Positions 8,750-18,928 of a stretch of DNA of 53,256 bases are shown piece after piece (position 1 is the stretch's first letter; every line of letters starts with the position of its first letter). This DNA is from Gammaproteobacteria bacterium 42_54_T18 (GTDB lineage Bacteria; Pseudomonadota; Gammaproteobacteria; Pseudomonadales; Ketobacteraceae): positions 1 through 53,256 of the forward strand of contig MAAL01000183.1 of the NCBI GenBank assembly GCA_002163245.1. Direction: 5' to 3'. Both the position numbers and the translations under genes were made by a program. Under the pieces are notes generated by a model. That model did no database searches and was not told the origin of the DNA. It saw nothing but the letters and a program-made list of their open reading frames with translations.

Positions 8750-10528
8750 ATGAACCTGAACCCTAGCCTCAAACGAAACCTAACTCTACGCCCTCTTGCA
8801 ATTGCAACAGCAGCCGTTATCTCTACTAGCGCATACAGCATGCCAACAGTACGAATCATTGGCGGTGCAGAATCAACACCAGATACCTACCCTTGGATGG
8901 TATCTTTGCAAAGCAAAGATGGTCAACACTTCTGTGGAGCCAGCCTAATATCAAACCAATGGATACTCACAGCGGCACACTGCGTAAACGAAGACAAAGC
9001 AGATGATTTACAAGTCGTCATAAGTGAATTTGATCTCACCACTAAGAGCCAACAAGAAGTCACACGCACAATCAGCCAAATTAGTTACCACAAAGATTAT
9101 GGCGATGATAATGATATTGCCATCCTAAAACTCAGCTCCCCCGTAGAAAAAATACCTGTTGCCTTAGCAACTCCCGAATTAATGTCTTCGTTTAAAACCG
9201 GCGACACATTACGAGTTATGGGCTGGGGAAATCGATCAACAACGGGTGAAGATTTCCCCAATATTCTACATGAAGTCCAGGTTCCTCTTGCAGATCACAA
9301 TACATGTAAAACCAACTACCAATCAGAAAACATAGATATAACCGATAACATGATTTGTGCCGGGCTTGCCGATGGGGGTAAGGACTCTTGCCAAGGTGAT
9401 AGCGGCGGACCATTAGTTTTCCAAAAAGACAACCAATGGTTTCAGGCCGGCGTAGTTAGCTTTGGTGTTGGGTGCGCTCAAGCAAATTTCTTTGGTGTTT
9501 ATACCAATGTAGCCAGCTATCTTACGTGGATTGAAGCAACAAAAAATGGGCCGAGCACTGATCCGGGAAATCCAACAGATCCAGTAGAACCAAACGACCC
9601 TATTGAACCAGGTGCACCGGATGAATTCGATGATGGATTTGATGGCGAACTGGATGACGAGCTAAATGACCTTGATGACCTTGATGAGTATTCTGATGGA
9701 CCATTCGGTATTCCACAATTTATGGATTTCTTAAGTTTTGATGGAGAGGCTGTTACTGACGAGTTGTACATCATTAACGATACCGGCACAGTAATTTCTA
9801 TCGAGAATGTTCACCTCAGCAATCCAAGTTTCAATATTGAAGAAAACACCTGCAACACCACGTTAGACCCAGAATCCGAATGTAAGTTAAACGTGACCTA
9901 TACGGCAAGAGATGAAGGTACTGAATTTGGATACCTGACAGTCACCATCAATAACGAAGATTACAAAACTGCGCTAATTGGTTTTACGCTAGATCTTATC
10001 ACCGACGAGAATGACTACGATGATATGGATTGGTATCAAGAGTCTGAACAGCCCTGGTCAGATATTGAGAATGATTTAGGTTTTGAACTGGATTGTAGTG
10101 GAATCGCCGAGAATGACGACTCGACAATCGCTACCGATGTGGAAGGTCCTGGAACGCTAGAGTTTGATTTTGAGCTTGAGGGTGACGCTGAGGGCAACTC
10201 TCTCTCTTATTCCGTTGATGGTGTCGTCATTAAATCCATCACTTCAAACTCACGCTCTACAAACCATTTAACAACTCAAATATCAAAAGGTAAACACAGA
10301 ATATCTTGGACATACGAAAAGAAAACGGGCAACAGCACCGGAGCTAAAGCCTCGGTACGTAACGTCACATTTAGCCGTTCAACAGAACCAAGTGCTGACG
10401 CATCAAGCAATTCAAACAGCGGCGGTGGCAGTGGCGGTAGTCAAACCCCGTTATTTCTTTTATCACTAGCGTCACTGCTAGGAATAAAGCGAGGGCTAAA
10501 AAAACTAAAAATGCAACGTAACAAATAA
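8750..10528 (+). CDS. Secreted trypsin-like serine protease with GlyGly-CTERM sorting tail
   Basis: A 592-residue exported protease. A signal peptide covers about residues 1-29. The S1 domain (about 35-262) begins with IIGGAESTPDTYPWMVSL and has the full triad: His in TAAHC, Asp in DNDIAIL and Ser in CQGDSGGP, with a trypsin-like disulfide pattern. An acidic, Pro-rich linker (about 270-325, rich in DD/DE) may bind calcium. Then come a beta-sandwich-like region and a C-terminal region with its own Cys residues. The C-terminus has a Ser/Gly-rich run (SGGGSGGS), a hydrophobic helix and a basic tail, the GlyGly-CTERM signal processed by rhombosortase before release through the type II secretion route. 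AGGAGA six bases upstream supports the start. It is framed by two upstream palindromes and a terminator. Confidence 0.93.
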   Translation: MNLNPSLKRNLTLRPLAIATAAVISTSAYSMPTVRIIGGAESTPDTYPWMVSLQSKDGQHFCGASLISNQWILTAAHCVNEDKADDLQVVISEFDLTTKSQQEVTRTISQISYHKDYGDDNDIAILKLSSPVEKIPVALATPELMSSFKTGDTLRVMGWGNRSTTGEDFPNILHEVQVPLADHNTCKTNYQSENIDITDNMICAGLADGGKDSCQGDSGGPLVFQKDNQWFQAGVVSFGVGCAQANFFGVYTNVASYLTWIEATKNGPSTDPGNPTDPVEPNDPIEPGAPDEFDDGFDGELDDELNDLDDLDEYSDGPFGIPQFMDFLSFDGEAVTDELYIINDTGTVISIENVHLSNPSFNIEENTCNTTLDPESECKLNVTYTARDEGTEFGYLTVTINNEDYKTALIGFTLDLITDENDYDDMDWYQESEQPWSDIENDLGFELDCSGIAENDDSTIATDVEGPGTLEFDFELEGDAEGNSLSYSVDGVVIKSITSNSRSTNHLTTQISKGKHRISWTYEKKTGNSTGAKASVRNVTFSRSTEPSADASSNSNSGGGSGGSQTPLFLLSLASLLGIKRGLKKLKMQRNK

Positions 10529-10537
10529 CGCTACCAC

Positions 10538-10575
10538 GCGACGCTGCGACCCTACCCCAAGGGTCGCAGCGTCGC
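10538..10575 (+). terminator. GC-rich Rho-independent terminator
   Basis: A perfect 16-bp stem (GCGACGCTGCGACCCT, 10538-10553, with its complement at 10560-10575) closes a six-base loop and is followed by TCATTTTATTCTTTT. It ends transcription after the protease gene and separates it from the next CDS. Confidence 0.85.
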
Positions 10576-10611
10576 TCATTTTATTCTTTTGATAAGAACA
10601 ATGGTGATCTC

Positions 10612-10971
10612 ATGAAAACCAATCTTAGTGTGATTCTTATGGCAGGTTTATTTTTCTTTGCGCTAAACAGTACCGCCAACAACATCACGATAGATCCCAA
10701 CAATGAACCCATCTATGCTATTAAACTCGGAAATGATGTTGCGAAAATATGGGTACGTAGCACTGGCTGCACACAACAACAACACTTTGACTTGGTAATA
10801 TCTGATCAAAGCAACCATTTCTCAATGTTATTAACACGAAACCAAAAAGATCATTGTCGACGCAAACCTAAGATGATTGCATTAATATTTAACATTGACC
10901 AGCCTAATAACAACGTGAGTTCAGCATCGCTGCTTTATCTACAAAACCCATTACGTCAATGGTCAATGTAG
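10612..10971 (+). CDS. Small secreted protein of unknown function
   Basis: A 119-residue protein with a clear signal peptide (about 1-22, ending NSTAN) and a mature part of about 97 residues. This contains two cysteines (STGCTQQQ and DHCRRK) that could form one disulfide. Predicted strands alternate through the chain, as in a small periplasmic beta-domain. I do not recognise the family. The start is supported weakly by GGTGAT close to ATG 10612. It follows the protease terminator by 36 bp on the same strand, so it probably has its own promoter or relies on read-through. Confidence 0.6.
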   Translation: MKTNLSVILMAGLFFFALNSTANNITIDPNNEPIYAIKLGNDVAKIWVRSTGCTQQQHFDLVISDQSNHFSMLLTRNQKDHCRRKPKMIALIFNIDQPNNNVSSASLLYLQNPLRQWSM

Positions 10972-11023
10972 ATAAAGCTCTTGTTATCTCAGTCTGATCT
11001 AAAAAGGCCTAAACCCAAAAAGA

Positions 11024-11704
11024 TTAGAATTCCTTTTTTATGGCCTCATCGACCAACACAAGCAACTGATCTCGTACACGCAATTTAGTATTGTGATGTG
11101 CTGTTAGGTTTAATTGCGACATCATTTTCGCGCCAGCTAACGCTACCGTTAAAAGCTGATCTTCTGGAACAACCTTATCCAAAAAACCTGCAGCCATAGC
11201 ATCTTCAGGTGAAAATATTTCAGCATTACTAACGCTTCGACCAAAAAATGAAGGCGTCAGACGCCCTCGTGCCAGTTCAACGCCAAAATACGGCATCGTC
11301 ATACCAATAGCCACTTCATTCAAACCTAATTTGTATTTTCCAGACACACCAATGCGATAATCCACTGATAACAGCATTAAAGCTCCCATCGCCAAGCTAT
11401 GTCCATTACAAGCTATGATCACGGGACTAGGAAACGTCAACAAACGTTGTGATAGGCGCGCGCCTGCTCCAACCAACATCCCTACAGCCTCTGGGCCTCC
11501 TTCTTTCATCACCGAAAGATCAAACCCAGCAGAGAACTTACCTTCTCGACCCGTTAATAAAACAGTCGCTTTGTCCGCTTCTGCTTTATCCAATGCAGCG
11601 TTAAGCTCATCGATTACTTGATGAGAAACAGCGTTAGCTTTTCCATCATCAAGGGTAATAATTGCTACATTTTCATCTTTTTCGTAAGTTACTAAAGTGC
11701 TCAT
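11024..11704 (-). CDS. Enoyl-CoA hydratase/isomerase (crotonase) family protein
   Basis: A 226-residue single-domain crotonase-fold protein, at the short end for the family. The N-terminus VAIITLDDGKANAVSHQVIDEL and the oxyanion-hole segments GKFSAGFDLSVM (about 60) and ACNGHSLAMGALMLLSVDYRIG (about 98-119) are typical. The usual paired catalytic glutamates are not obvious: the second region reads LNEVAIGMTMPYFGVELARGRL, where NE(V)xIG provides one acidic residue. It may therefore be a hydratase, an isomerase or a related acyl-CoA enzyme. It lies 52 bp downstream of the condensin operon on the same strand, probably by chance. Confidence 0.85.
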   Translation of the reverse strand: MSTLVTYEKDENVAIITLDDGKANAVSHQVIDELNAALDKAEADKATVLLTGREGKFSAGFDLSVMKEGGPEAVGMLVGAGARLSQRLLTFPSPVIIACNGHSLAMGALMLLSVDYRIGVSGKYKLGLNEVAIGMTMPYFGVELARGRLTPSFFGRSVSNAEIFSPEDAMAAGFLDKVVPEDQLLTVALAGAKMMSQLNLTAHHNTKLRVRDQLLVLVDEAIKKEF

Positions 11705-11756
11705 TCTACATCCCCTACTTTTATATTTTCTGACACTATTACGGTTTTAAAAAATG

Positions 11757-14700
11757 CTACTCTACAAATTCCTCCATAAAATCTAAAGCAGCCTGCTGAT
11801 GTATAGTCGTTTTATGACTATCCCACAGTGCTTGGACTTTATCTTGATTAAATTCTTGTCGGTCAACATGAACCTGCGTTTTCAATTCTCCTTCCGCTGA
11901 TTCAGAAGGGCATTTTGCGAACACAAACTGATTATTGATCAATTCTAAAAACGGACCTGACTTACTAGAAGGCATGATAAAGACCAACTGTAAACCCAAC
12001 TGCTTGGTCAGGTAGTTGATCACCTCTTTTGAACGGGTTTCATCCATCCGAGAGAATGCTTCATCCACCAAAACCATGCGTAAATGACTATTACCTTCTT
12101 TAAATCTAAATGCTGATGTCACCGCGGCGGAACGTATAATATAAAATGGAGTTTCTGACTGCCCTCCACTACCTGTTCCATATTGGCTAAGGGGTATATC
12201 TGCTTTATCTTTCGGTTTCTTATAGATTTCGTATTTTCGATAATTCCGATAGTCTGATATACGTTCTAGCTCTCGTAGTGCCTTTTGCTCATCATCATCC
12301 AGCAACATATCCATCATATTATCGCGAACTTTCATGCTACGAGGCGACAAATCAATCTCATCAAGACTAACCCCGTCCCCTAGCTGAGGTTGATCAATTA
12401 TCTCCTTAAAGAAGCGCTGATATTCCTTAAACTCAGGCACCCATTCACTACCAAAACGATAGGTTTCTTGATCCGCACCAAAACAATGGTTCTGCAACTC
12501 TTCATTTAACTCATCAAGTACTCGCATACCATCGTTGATGGCTTGATAAATAGAGTGGCATAAATTAGTAACAAACGCGGTATTAAAAGCAATTTTAAGA
12601 TCAATGAGTTTGTCGTGCTTTTCCACTAGAATATTGTTTTTAAGTCGATTATGAATATTATCCAATTCTTTTTGTAATTGACACACACGGGAAAACATTT
12701 TACGCGTTATATCGTTATCATAATCCCGCTGAAACATAATTCCGTCATTAGGTTGGCAACGAGTATTGTGTTCACGCACAGCCACTTCTAGTTGACCAAT
12801 GAGTTTACGTAATTCATTTTCATATTCATTCAGCTGATTCTGAAGATGTTCACAATTTGTAGATTCCGCGGTTTGATCTGCATGAGCTAACCGTTCTTCC
12901 AACGGGTAATCAGGCCAGACTGGAGATATTTGTTGTAAAACCAGCTCTTTTTCATCGGCTACTTGCAGGGTTTCTTCTTTACGATCCGTAACCATCTTAA
13001 TGCTTCGTTCTATCGCTTCTAGCTTATTTTGCAAACCACCCGTACGTTTAAGCGTTTTCTTTTGTTGGGAATTAAGTTCAGCTCGTCTCGATTCCGCTTC
13101 TTTTAGCTCAGATTCAAGATCATCAAATTCCGTTAAATCCAGTTGTTGCAGCTTCTCTTCAGCAGACTTTAGAGAACGTTGAGACTCAACAGACGTTTGT
13201 ACCAAATCACCGATTTGTACGTGTTTTATGCGGTCTATTGCCGTTAATAACAACTGCGTCTCAGTAACTGCATCACTTGCTGCTTGTGCTTGTCGCCATA
13301 TATCATCAAGCTCATTACGTTTAGCAAGCAACGCACGCTCTCTAGCTCCTTGGCCAAATACAAGTTCACTATCTGGAACATCACAACGGTACATACTGTA
13401 CGAACCAGATCCCATACCGCCACGAGTCACGCCACGACGAGTAAAACGTAACGTTTCAGCATCCTCAACTCTCTCAACAGTTCCATAACTTGCGCAAAGA
13501 TAATATTCAGCGGTTTTATGAGAGAATTCCATCACATTAACCACGGAATTCTTTGGTAGATTTTGTCGTAACTTTTGATAATCCTTTTGAGCCTTTTCGC
13601 CCTGTATAACTCTAGCCTTGTTATTTCGCCCCCCCAAGGAACGAACAATAGTAATCGCTTGAGCTTCATAAGCAGACGCTACAATGATGGAAAAACGCGC
13701 GCCACCAATATACCCTTCAATTGCTGACTGCCACTCAGCATCCATTACTTCAACATAATCACATAATACTCGAGCATCTGCTTCGGGGCATTGTTTACGA
13801 ATAGCCTGTAGTGCTACAACAACATAAGGCGGATAGCTTGCCTGCTGTGTCTCTAGCGACGTTATTTCTAATTGCTTTTTTTCTGCTTGTTTTTCGTATT
13901 GTACTTTTTGCGTATTCTGACGCTCACGAAGATTGGCGACGCCATCACGAAGGCTTACACCATCTTCTCGGTCCTCTCGACCACTTAACGCATTAACCAG
14001 TTGTACATGTTGCTGTTGAAGCTTTACTACATCATCGAGCAATTGTTCAGACTGTGCGCCGTCAACCCAATCAACATTAAATAGGTACGTCATATCAGGC
14101 AACGTCTGACTTTTACCGCCAGACACCAAAATCAAATTCTTTTTTAACGACTTTTGACTAAACCCGATCATGTCTAGGGCCAAATTTGATTTTGTCAAAT
14201 GCTGCTGAATAGCCTCTGATGCTTGTGCATTGGCCCTTAATTGGGAATCTTGAGCGTAAACCGGCCCTTGTAATTGTTGCAACCGTTTATTGCTTTCTAC
14301 CACTAACTGCTCATAGTGGTCTTTGTCTCTTAGTGCAGGCACGCCCAATCGCTTTGCATTGAGCTCATCAACAATCAGTTGAATATCACGAAGTCGTCCA
14401 TCATTAACCGATATTTCCCGTTCAACCTCTTCAAACTCATTTCGTAACGTTTGTTGCTTTTGTTTTTCATCAAGATAATTTTTTTGTTCTGCTAGATAAC
14501 AGGCTTTTGCATAAATATAGGTATGTTCTTGCCATTCAATCCAACGTTCAACATAAATCTGACCCTGTAGCTGTGCATGGCTTAAGATATCGATACTTTC
14601 TTTCAGCTTACGTGCATCACCTTCCATGGCATGAACATTTTTCATTAAACCAGAAACAGAGCGAATAGCTTCACCAAGGTCTTTTTTCTCTAACACCTCA

Positions 14701-15407
14701 TTAGCAACAAAGGAATGGATGCCTTTTTTATTAGGCTTATAGGCCATAAAACCCGAAAAAGCCTTTGCAGCATTCATCGCTTCTCGGTCAGTAACTCGAC
14801 CGTTAATACCACGCAAAACAGCATATAACCGTGCCAAATAGGATTTCTTGGTATCGTATTTTTCTACCGATTTCTTACCAACTTCCCGACCCAGCAACGA
14901 ATATATTTCAGTGATAGGGACGACATGTTTGCCATCATCGTAACTTTTCACAAAGTGATCGATCGTTAACTGTTCGTTAGTAACAATCATAAACAATGTG
15001 CTATCAAGCTTCGCCTGTCGCTGACTGCCTACTGTTTCCAAAAAAGCCCGGTTTGCTATGATGGCAGTAAAAGGTTCTGCGCTTTCACCTTCTGTTGGGT
15101 GAAACACCGCAGCGATATATCCATCGGTAACCCAAGGCCTTGCATAGCTACCGTCATCGCAACCCAACACGTAGGATTCCAAGGTTCGCATTTGTTTACC
15201 GCTGCGACCTCGCTGGCTTGTCTCTTCTTGCCCTGGGTTATAAGAAAACAAGGTATCATGAGCAGCCGTCATAATCGTTTGCAACGCATCTGCGGCCGTT
15301 GTCTTACCGGAACCGTTTCCGCCGGATAACAAATTCACCGGCCCGTATTCAAATTCTTGATTGGGAATCCCCCCCCAATTGACATAAATAAATTTCTTTA
15401 AAAACAT
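11757..15407 (-). CDS. SMC-like ATPase of a Wadjet/Mks condensin (JetC/MksB)
   Basis: A 1216-residue SMC-type ATPase. Walker A is at about 29-37 (GGNGSGKTT), just after a short first strand, as in MukB/MksB-type proteins. Two long coiled coils flank a central globular region (about 535-620, VEVMDAEWQSAIEGYIGGARF) that may be the hinge. Near the C-terminus are an ABC signature (TGSGGQSETPFY) and Walker B (RMVLVDEAFSRMDE). Such proteins form a loop-extruding complex with a kleisin and a winged-helix partner. In Wadjet the complex recognises closed circular plasmids; in MksBEF it acts in chromosome organisation. The start lies seven bases after the stop of the JetB-like gene, so the three genes are one operon. 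Confidence 0.88.
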   Translation of the reverse strand: MFLKKFIYVNWGGIPNQEFEYGPVNLLSGGNGSGKTTAADALQTIMTAAHDTLFSYNPGQEETSQRGRSGKQMRTLESYVLGCDDGSYARPWVTDGYIAAVFHPTEGESAEPFTAIIANRAFLETVGSQRQAKLDSTLFMIVTNEQLTIDHFVKSYDDGKHVVPITEIYSLLGREVGKKSVEKYDTKKSYLARLYAVLRGINGRVTDREAMNAAKAFSGFMAYKPNKKGIHSFVANEVLEKKDLGEAIRSVSGLMKNVHAMEGDARKLKESIDILSHAQLQGQIYVERWIEWQEHTYIYAKACYLAEQKNYLDEKQKQQTLRNEFEEVEREISVNDGRLRDIQLIVDELNAKRLGVPALRDKDHYEQLVVESNKRLQQLQGPVYAQDSQLRANAQASEAIQQHLTKSNLALDMIGFSQKSLKKNLILVSGGKSQTLPDMTYLFNVDWVDGAQSEQLLDDVVKLQQQHVQLVNALSGREDREDGVSLRDGVANLRERQNTQKVQYEKQAEKKQLEITSLETQQASYPPYVVVALQAIRKQCPEADARVLCDYVEVMDAEWQSAIEGYIGGARFSIIVASAYEAQAITIVRSLGGRNNKARVIQGEKAQKDYQKLRQNLPKNSVVNVMEFSHKTAEYYLCASYGTVERVEDAETLRFTRRGVTRGGMGSGSYSMYRCDVPDSELVFGQGARERALLAKRNELDDIWRQAQAASDAVTETQLLLTAIDRIKHVQIGDLVQTSVESQRSLKSAEEKLQQLDLTEFDDLESELKEAESRRAELNSQQKKTLKRTGGLQNKLEAIERSIKMVTDRKEETLQVADEKELVLQQISPVWPDYPLEERLAHADQTAESTNCEHLQNQLNEYENELRKLIGQLEVAVREHNTRCQPNDGIMFQRDYDNDITRKMFSRVCQLQKELDNIHNRLKNNILVEKHDKLIDLKIAFNTAFVTNLCHSIYQAINDGMRVLDELNEELQNHCFGADQETYRFGSEWVPEFKEYQRFFKEIIDQPQLGDGVSLDEIDLSPRSMKVRDNMMDMLLDDDEQKALRELERISDYRNYRKYEIYKKPKDKADIPLSQYGTGSGGQSETPFYIIRSAAVTSAFRFKEGNSHLRMVLVDEAFSRMDETRSKEVINYLTKQLGLQLVFIMPSSKSGPFLELINNQFVFAKCPSESAEGELKTQVHVDRQEFNQDKVQALWDSHKTTIHQQAALDFMEEFVE

Positions 15408-15414
15408 GAAATAC

Positions 15415-16122
15415 TTAGCTCTCGGTATCTTTCAATTGTGATTCAATAACATCAACGTCTTCTGCTACATCGGATGCAACGACCCCACCCTCAACCAACG
15501 GCTGTAATGAATCCAACACCTGGTCACTTACATAACTAACAATCATTGGTCGAACTCTTATCCAAGCTTCACCGCTTTCGATATCTTCTTCTTTACGATA
15601 CTGAATCAAACGCAATTGCTTTAAACTACGAAATAGATCTTTACGCTGCGTTATATTATTTGGAAGTGTTTTCTTTAATAAGTTCTTTAGCGCGATATTT
15701 AGTGCTTCCAACGATAATGTCGCACAGCCATTTTCATCCACCTGCCCTTCACGAAGCGACTTTTCATATTGGCTACGCAACACCAATACCAATTCCACTT
15801 CACTTTTACTTAATCGTGATCGCATGCCGGATTTGAACGGCGGATCGTTTTCATCGACCATACCAGGAACTTCACTTCCGGGAGGATACAATCGTATAAA
15901 TTGAAATCGTGTATCATGTTGTACTCGAATACGAAGCATACTCAGATAATCATTCACCAGATTTTCTAAGCGCAAATAGCGATCATAAAGCAATTGCTCT
16001 CTCTGACTTTCATCACGGCACAATACGCCATAATCCATTAGCCGTATTAGTAATTCACTCAGCTCAGTGGTACTGATACCATTTTTTTCTAGTTGTTTAT
16101 CAATGGACGTCAACACTAGCAA
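15415..16122 (-). CDS. JetB/MksE-like condensin accessory subunit (DUF4194 type)
   Basis: A 235-residue soluble protein in the position and size of JetB/MksE, the winged-helix (kite) subunit bridging kleisin and SMC heads. The middle contains [15 protein letters not shown] and a helical segment [17 protein letters not shown] typical of DUF4194 proteins; the C-terminus is acidic and probably disordered. The TTG at 16122 directly follows the stop of the upstream gene. A GTG two codons later (16116) has better spacing to GAGGG, so the true start is one of these. Identification rests mainly on context plus these short motifs. Confidence 0.8.
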   Translation of the reverse strand: MLVLTSIDKQLEKNGISTTELSELLIRLMDYGVLCRDESQREQLLYDRYLRLENLVNDYLSMLRIRVQHDTRFQFIRLYPPGSEVPGMVDENDPPFKSGMRSRLSKSEVELVLVLRSQYEKSLREGQVDENGCATLSLEALNIALKNLLKKTLPNNITQRKDLFRSLKQLRLIQYRKEEDIESGEAWIRVRPMIVSYVSDQVLDSLQPLVEGGVVASDVAEDVDVIESQLKDTES

Positions 16123-17568
16123 TTACCCTCGTTCAACCAATTCAATATAATATTCATCCGACTTTTTGATATACCCATCAATGCCATTATCGATGACATC
16201 AAGGGGACCTTCTATTCGAAACAGATATTCTGTATGTAAATTATTAACACTGCCCACCTCAATAGCATGAACAGCGCTTAATAAATCATCCGCTGTCAGA
16301 ATTGGTAAATGCCGAGTGCTGACGCGTTTACCCTTACCAATAGCCTCGATCAAATACGCGCGAGTATCCTTATCATTAATCGAAAATGCTTTATCAACAA
16401 TCTGTTGTACATATAGCTGTTTTCTAGCTTCTTTATCCAACAAAACAGGTTCATTAACCGAGGTGTTAACGATACGTTTTTCGCGCTCTTCTGTAAGTTT
16501 GATATGTGCAGGGTCCACAAAACCAACGCTGACGGTTTCCATCAACCCAGCAGTCACATCCAACAATGCAACCTGTTCATTTTCTGGTAACGCAGTCAGT
16601 GTCTGGCACACCGACACCAGGTCATCATTTCTTTGCTGGCTTAAAAAACTCATCTGACGAATAATAATATCTGCTCGCTGTGTAAAGCTTTGCAACGCCT
16701 TTCGTAACGAGGGGAGCATAATATCGCAAGCATTTTTCAAACGGCTCTCAATCGTATCCAAGACAAAATAGAGATAAGACTGATTTATCGCAACAACACC
16801 ATCTGGAAATATCTGGCGTAGTTTACGTTCAGCATCTGCTTTGAACTGCTTTCGTTTACGACGTATTTTTGCGATGGTATTTGCGATTTCTTCTCGATGT
16901 TTTTCCACGCTATCAGCAGATAAACGAACCGCGATATCAGGCTGAAAACGTTTCTCCATAAAATCAAAAAACTCATCACTAGCTTTCTCGACCAATGCAT
17001 GAGCCTCAACTTCTTTCACTAACTCGCGCTTTCGCTCATCCAACTCTGAAATAACATCAGTAAAGTCACTGATAATACGCTCAGAATACTCATAGGCATC
17101 TAACAGATCATGTACATCACCCATATCAAGAAAGGCATGAAGAGCATTTCGAGTATTACGGGTGTTTCTATGCCTCGTTCTAATACGGGAGGTATCGATA
17201 TCGATAAATGGCTGGGTAAACACTCGGCCTTGCCTGGTAAAACCGAAGGTGCTTTTCAGCGTTGCCTCATCCATCTGGCGCTCAAGCCAACCATATTCAA
17301 TTAGTGTGTTCAAAATCCATACAGCTAGCTCACGCTCATTGCGAAACCGGCTAATCCCTTCCTCTTCATCATCACTTTCCAATATTGGCGCACGTGTTAT
17401 CGCCTCTTGAAAAGTATCCAGCAACTGGTTGCGGTCTACCCCATGTCCGTAATCTGCCAAAGTGCTATATAAACGCAGGTAAAATAACCGCAAACACTCT
17501 ATTAGCACTTCTCGGTACTTGCTCGTGAGCGGCTTAAAAAACTGGCTATGATTATCAGTAAAAAACAT
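16123..17568 (-). CDS. JetA/MksF-like kleisin subunit of the condensin operon
   Basis: A 481-residue soluble, largely helical protein opening MFFTDNHSQFFKPLTSKYRE, an N-terminus I associate with JetA-family proteins. It has a winged-helix-like first half (about 1-120, ending FGFTRQGRVFTQPFID), a long coiled region (about 165-260, ERKRELVKEVEA and KIRRKRKQFKADAERKLRQ) and a compact C-terminal domain. This is the layout of a kleisin binding an SMC head and neck. It is the first gene of the operon and is divergent from gap. No fourth gene (JetD/MksG, TOPRIM-type nuclease) is present on either side. Confidence 0.82.
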   Translation of the reverse strand: MFFTDNHSQFFKPLTSKYREVLIECLRLFYLRLYSTLADYGHGVDRNQLLDTFQEAITRAPILESDDEEEGISRFRNERELAVWILNTLIEYGWLERQMDEATLKSTFGFTRQGRVFTQPFIDIDTSRIRTRHRNTRNTRNALHAFLDMGDVHDLLDAYEYSERIISDFTDVISELDERKRELVKEVEAHALVEKASDEFFDFMEKRFQPDIAVRLSADSVEKHREEIANTIAKIRRKRKQFKADAERKLRQIFPDGVVAINQSYLYFVLDTIESRLKNACDIMLPSLRKALQSFTQRADIIIRQMSFLSQQRNDDLVSVCQTLTALPENEQVALLDVTAGLMETVSVGFVDPAHIKLTEEREKRIVNTSVNEPVLLDKEARKQLYVQQIVDKAFSINDKDTRAYLIEAIGKGKRVSTRHLPILTADDLLSAVHAIEVGSVNNLHTEYLFRIEGPLDVIDNGIDGYIKKSDEYYIELVERG

Positions 17569-17901
17569 ACATAAAATCCGAAGAATATCGAGCCTATTAT
17601 CAAGGGCAAGCGACCGATAGTAGGTGTCATCTACTCACTTGTCCATTGGTATACAATAGGTTTATAGCAATAATTAGCCTTAGAGTCAGCGCTTTCTTCT
17701 TCTATCCGGTTTTTGTCAACCAAAACAACAACTTTGACGATGATTTCAATCACTTTTATAGCCATTTACCTACATCTTCGAAGGACTTAGACAATATCAA
17801 TCTTGGTGAAACAAGCCGTATTTAGGAATTATTGGCTATTATTTATTAATCACTTTAGGGCTATCAATCACTTTAGGACAACTACACCACCTTCCGGAGA
17901 C
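17569..17901. other. Intergenic region between the condensin operon and gap
   Basis: 333 bp between divergent genes, so it must hold promoters for both. A plausible sigma-70 site for gap is TTGACG (17734-17739), a 16-bp spacer and TTATAG (17756-17761). AATCACTTTAGG occurs twice, at 17848-17859 and 17866-17877 (18-bp period), with a shorter AATCACTTT copy at 17747-17755. No small ORF or RNA gene was recognised. The frame of gap is open upstream to 17803, but that part shows no family similarity. Confidence 0.4.
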
Positions 17902-18915
17902 ATGTCTATGACTATTCGTATTGCCATCAATGGTTTTGGCCGCATCGGTAGAAACACTCTACGCGCGCTTTATGAAAACGGATACAGGGATAGGCTACAA
18001 GTTGTTGCCATAAATGATTTAGGCAAAGGTGACGTTAACACCCACCTCTTTCGTTATGACACCGTTCACGGAAGGTTTCCTGGCTCAGTGAGCTACCAAG
18101 AAGGCTCGATGACTATTAACGGAGACTCTATTGCCATTTTGTCAGAAAAAGATCCCACTGCTTTACCGTGGAAAGCACTACATGTTGATCTAGTGTTTGA
18201 ATGTACGGGGCTTTTCACTAAACGCGATGATGCCGCCGCACATGTAACAGCAGGAGCGACCAAGGTCATAGTATCTGCCCCATCTGAAGGTGCAGATGCA
18301 ACGATTGTGTATGGTGTTAATGATGAATTATTAAATAAAAAACATGTGGTGATATCAAACGCTTCCTGCACAACAAACTGCCTCGCCCCCATCGCAAAAC
18401 CGATTCACGATGCCATTGGAATTAAGCAGGGGTTAATGACAACAATACATTCCATCACAAATGATCAGGCGCTTACTGATGTCTACCATACAGATTTACG
18501 ACGCGCTCGCTCAGCAACACAATCAATGATCCCGACAAAAACTGGTGCAGCGGCGGCAGTAGGTTTAGTACTCCCAGAGTTAGCCGGTAAGCTTGACGGC
18601 ATGGCGATTCGGGTCCCTGTGGTTAACGTATCCGTTATTGACTTTACATTTACCGCAGCACGAAAAACCAGCGCTGGCGAGATTAACGAGGTAATGATGA
18701 AAGCAGCCACACGATCAAAAGGCAGCATATTACAAATCAACCAGGAACCGTTGGTCTCAATTGATTTTAACCATAACCCTGCCAGCGCAACCTTCGATTG
18801 CACTCAGACTCATGTAAACGACAACCTTGTTAAGGTAATCGCTTGGTATGACAATGAATGGGGGTTTTCCAACAGGATGCTAGACAACGCCATCGCTTTG
18901 ATGGCTGTTGGCTAG
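17902..18915 (+). CDS. gap: Glyceraldehyde-3-phosphate dehydrogenase, type I
   Basis: A glycolytic/gluconeogenic enzyme oxidising glyceraldehyde 3-phosphate to 1,3-bisphosphoglycerate with NAD(P). The Rossmann loop [10 protein letters not shown] is at the N-terminus, and the signature [10 protein letters not shown] carries the catalytic Cys. His follows in [11 protein letters not shown] (usually TIHAYT), and [18 protein letters not shown] and [11 protein letters not shown] are present. ATG 17902 or ATG 17908, both close behind GGAGA, gives 335-337 residues, the usual length; the longer open frame from 17803 is not supported. Erythrose-4-phosphate dehydrogenase (Epd) is a close relative, but the overall sequence looks more like Gap. 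The first residue after the NAD-binding strand is Asp (AINDLG), which favours NAD. Confidence 0.9.
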   Translation: MSMTIRIAINGFGRIGRNTLRALYENGYRDRLQVVAINDLGKGDVNTHLFRYDTVHGRFPGSVSYQEGSMTINGDSIAILSEKDPTALPWKALHVDLVFECTGLFTKRDDAAAHVTAGATKVIVSAPSEGADATIVYGVNDELLNKKHVVISNASCTTNCLAPIAKPIHDAIGIKQGLMTTIHSITNDQALTDVYHTDLRRARSATQSMIPTKTGAAAAVGLVLPELAGKLDGMAIRVPVVNVSVIDFTFTAARKTSAGEINEVMMKAATRSKGSILQINQEPLVSIDFNHNPASATFDCTQTHVNDNLVKVIAWYDNEWGFSNRMLDNAIALMAVG

Positions 18916-18928
18916 CGCTCAGCAACAA

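Noticed and set aside
15415-17568. Calling the condensin genes MukF/MukE
   Set aside because: Sizes and N-terminal motifs fit JetA/JetB (MksF/MksE) better; no MukBEF-type features such as the MukF N-terminal layout were seen.
17803-17901. N-terminal extension of gap by 33 codons
   Set aside because: The extension contains the 18-bp repeats and no Rossmann-type sequence; the family start lies at 17902/17908 behind GGAGA.
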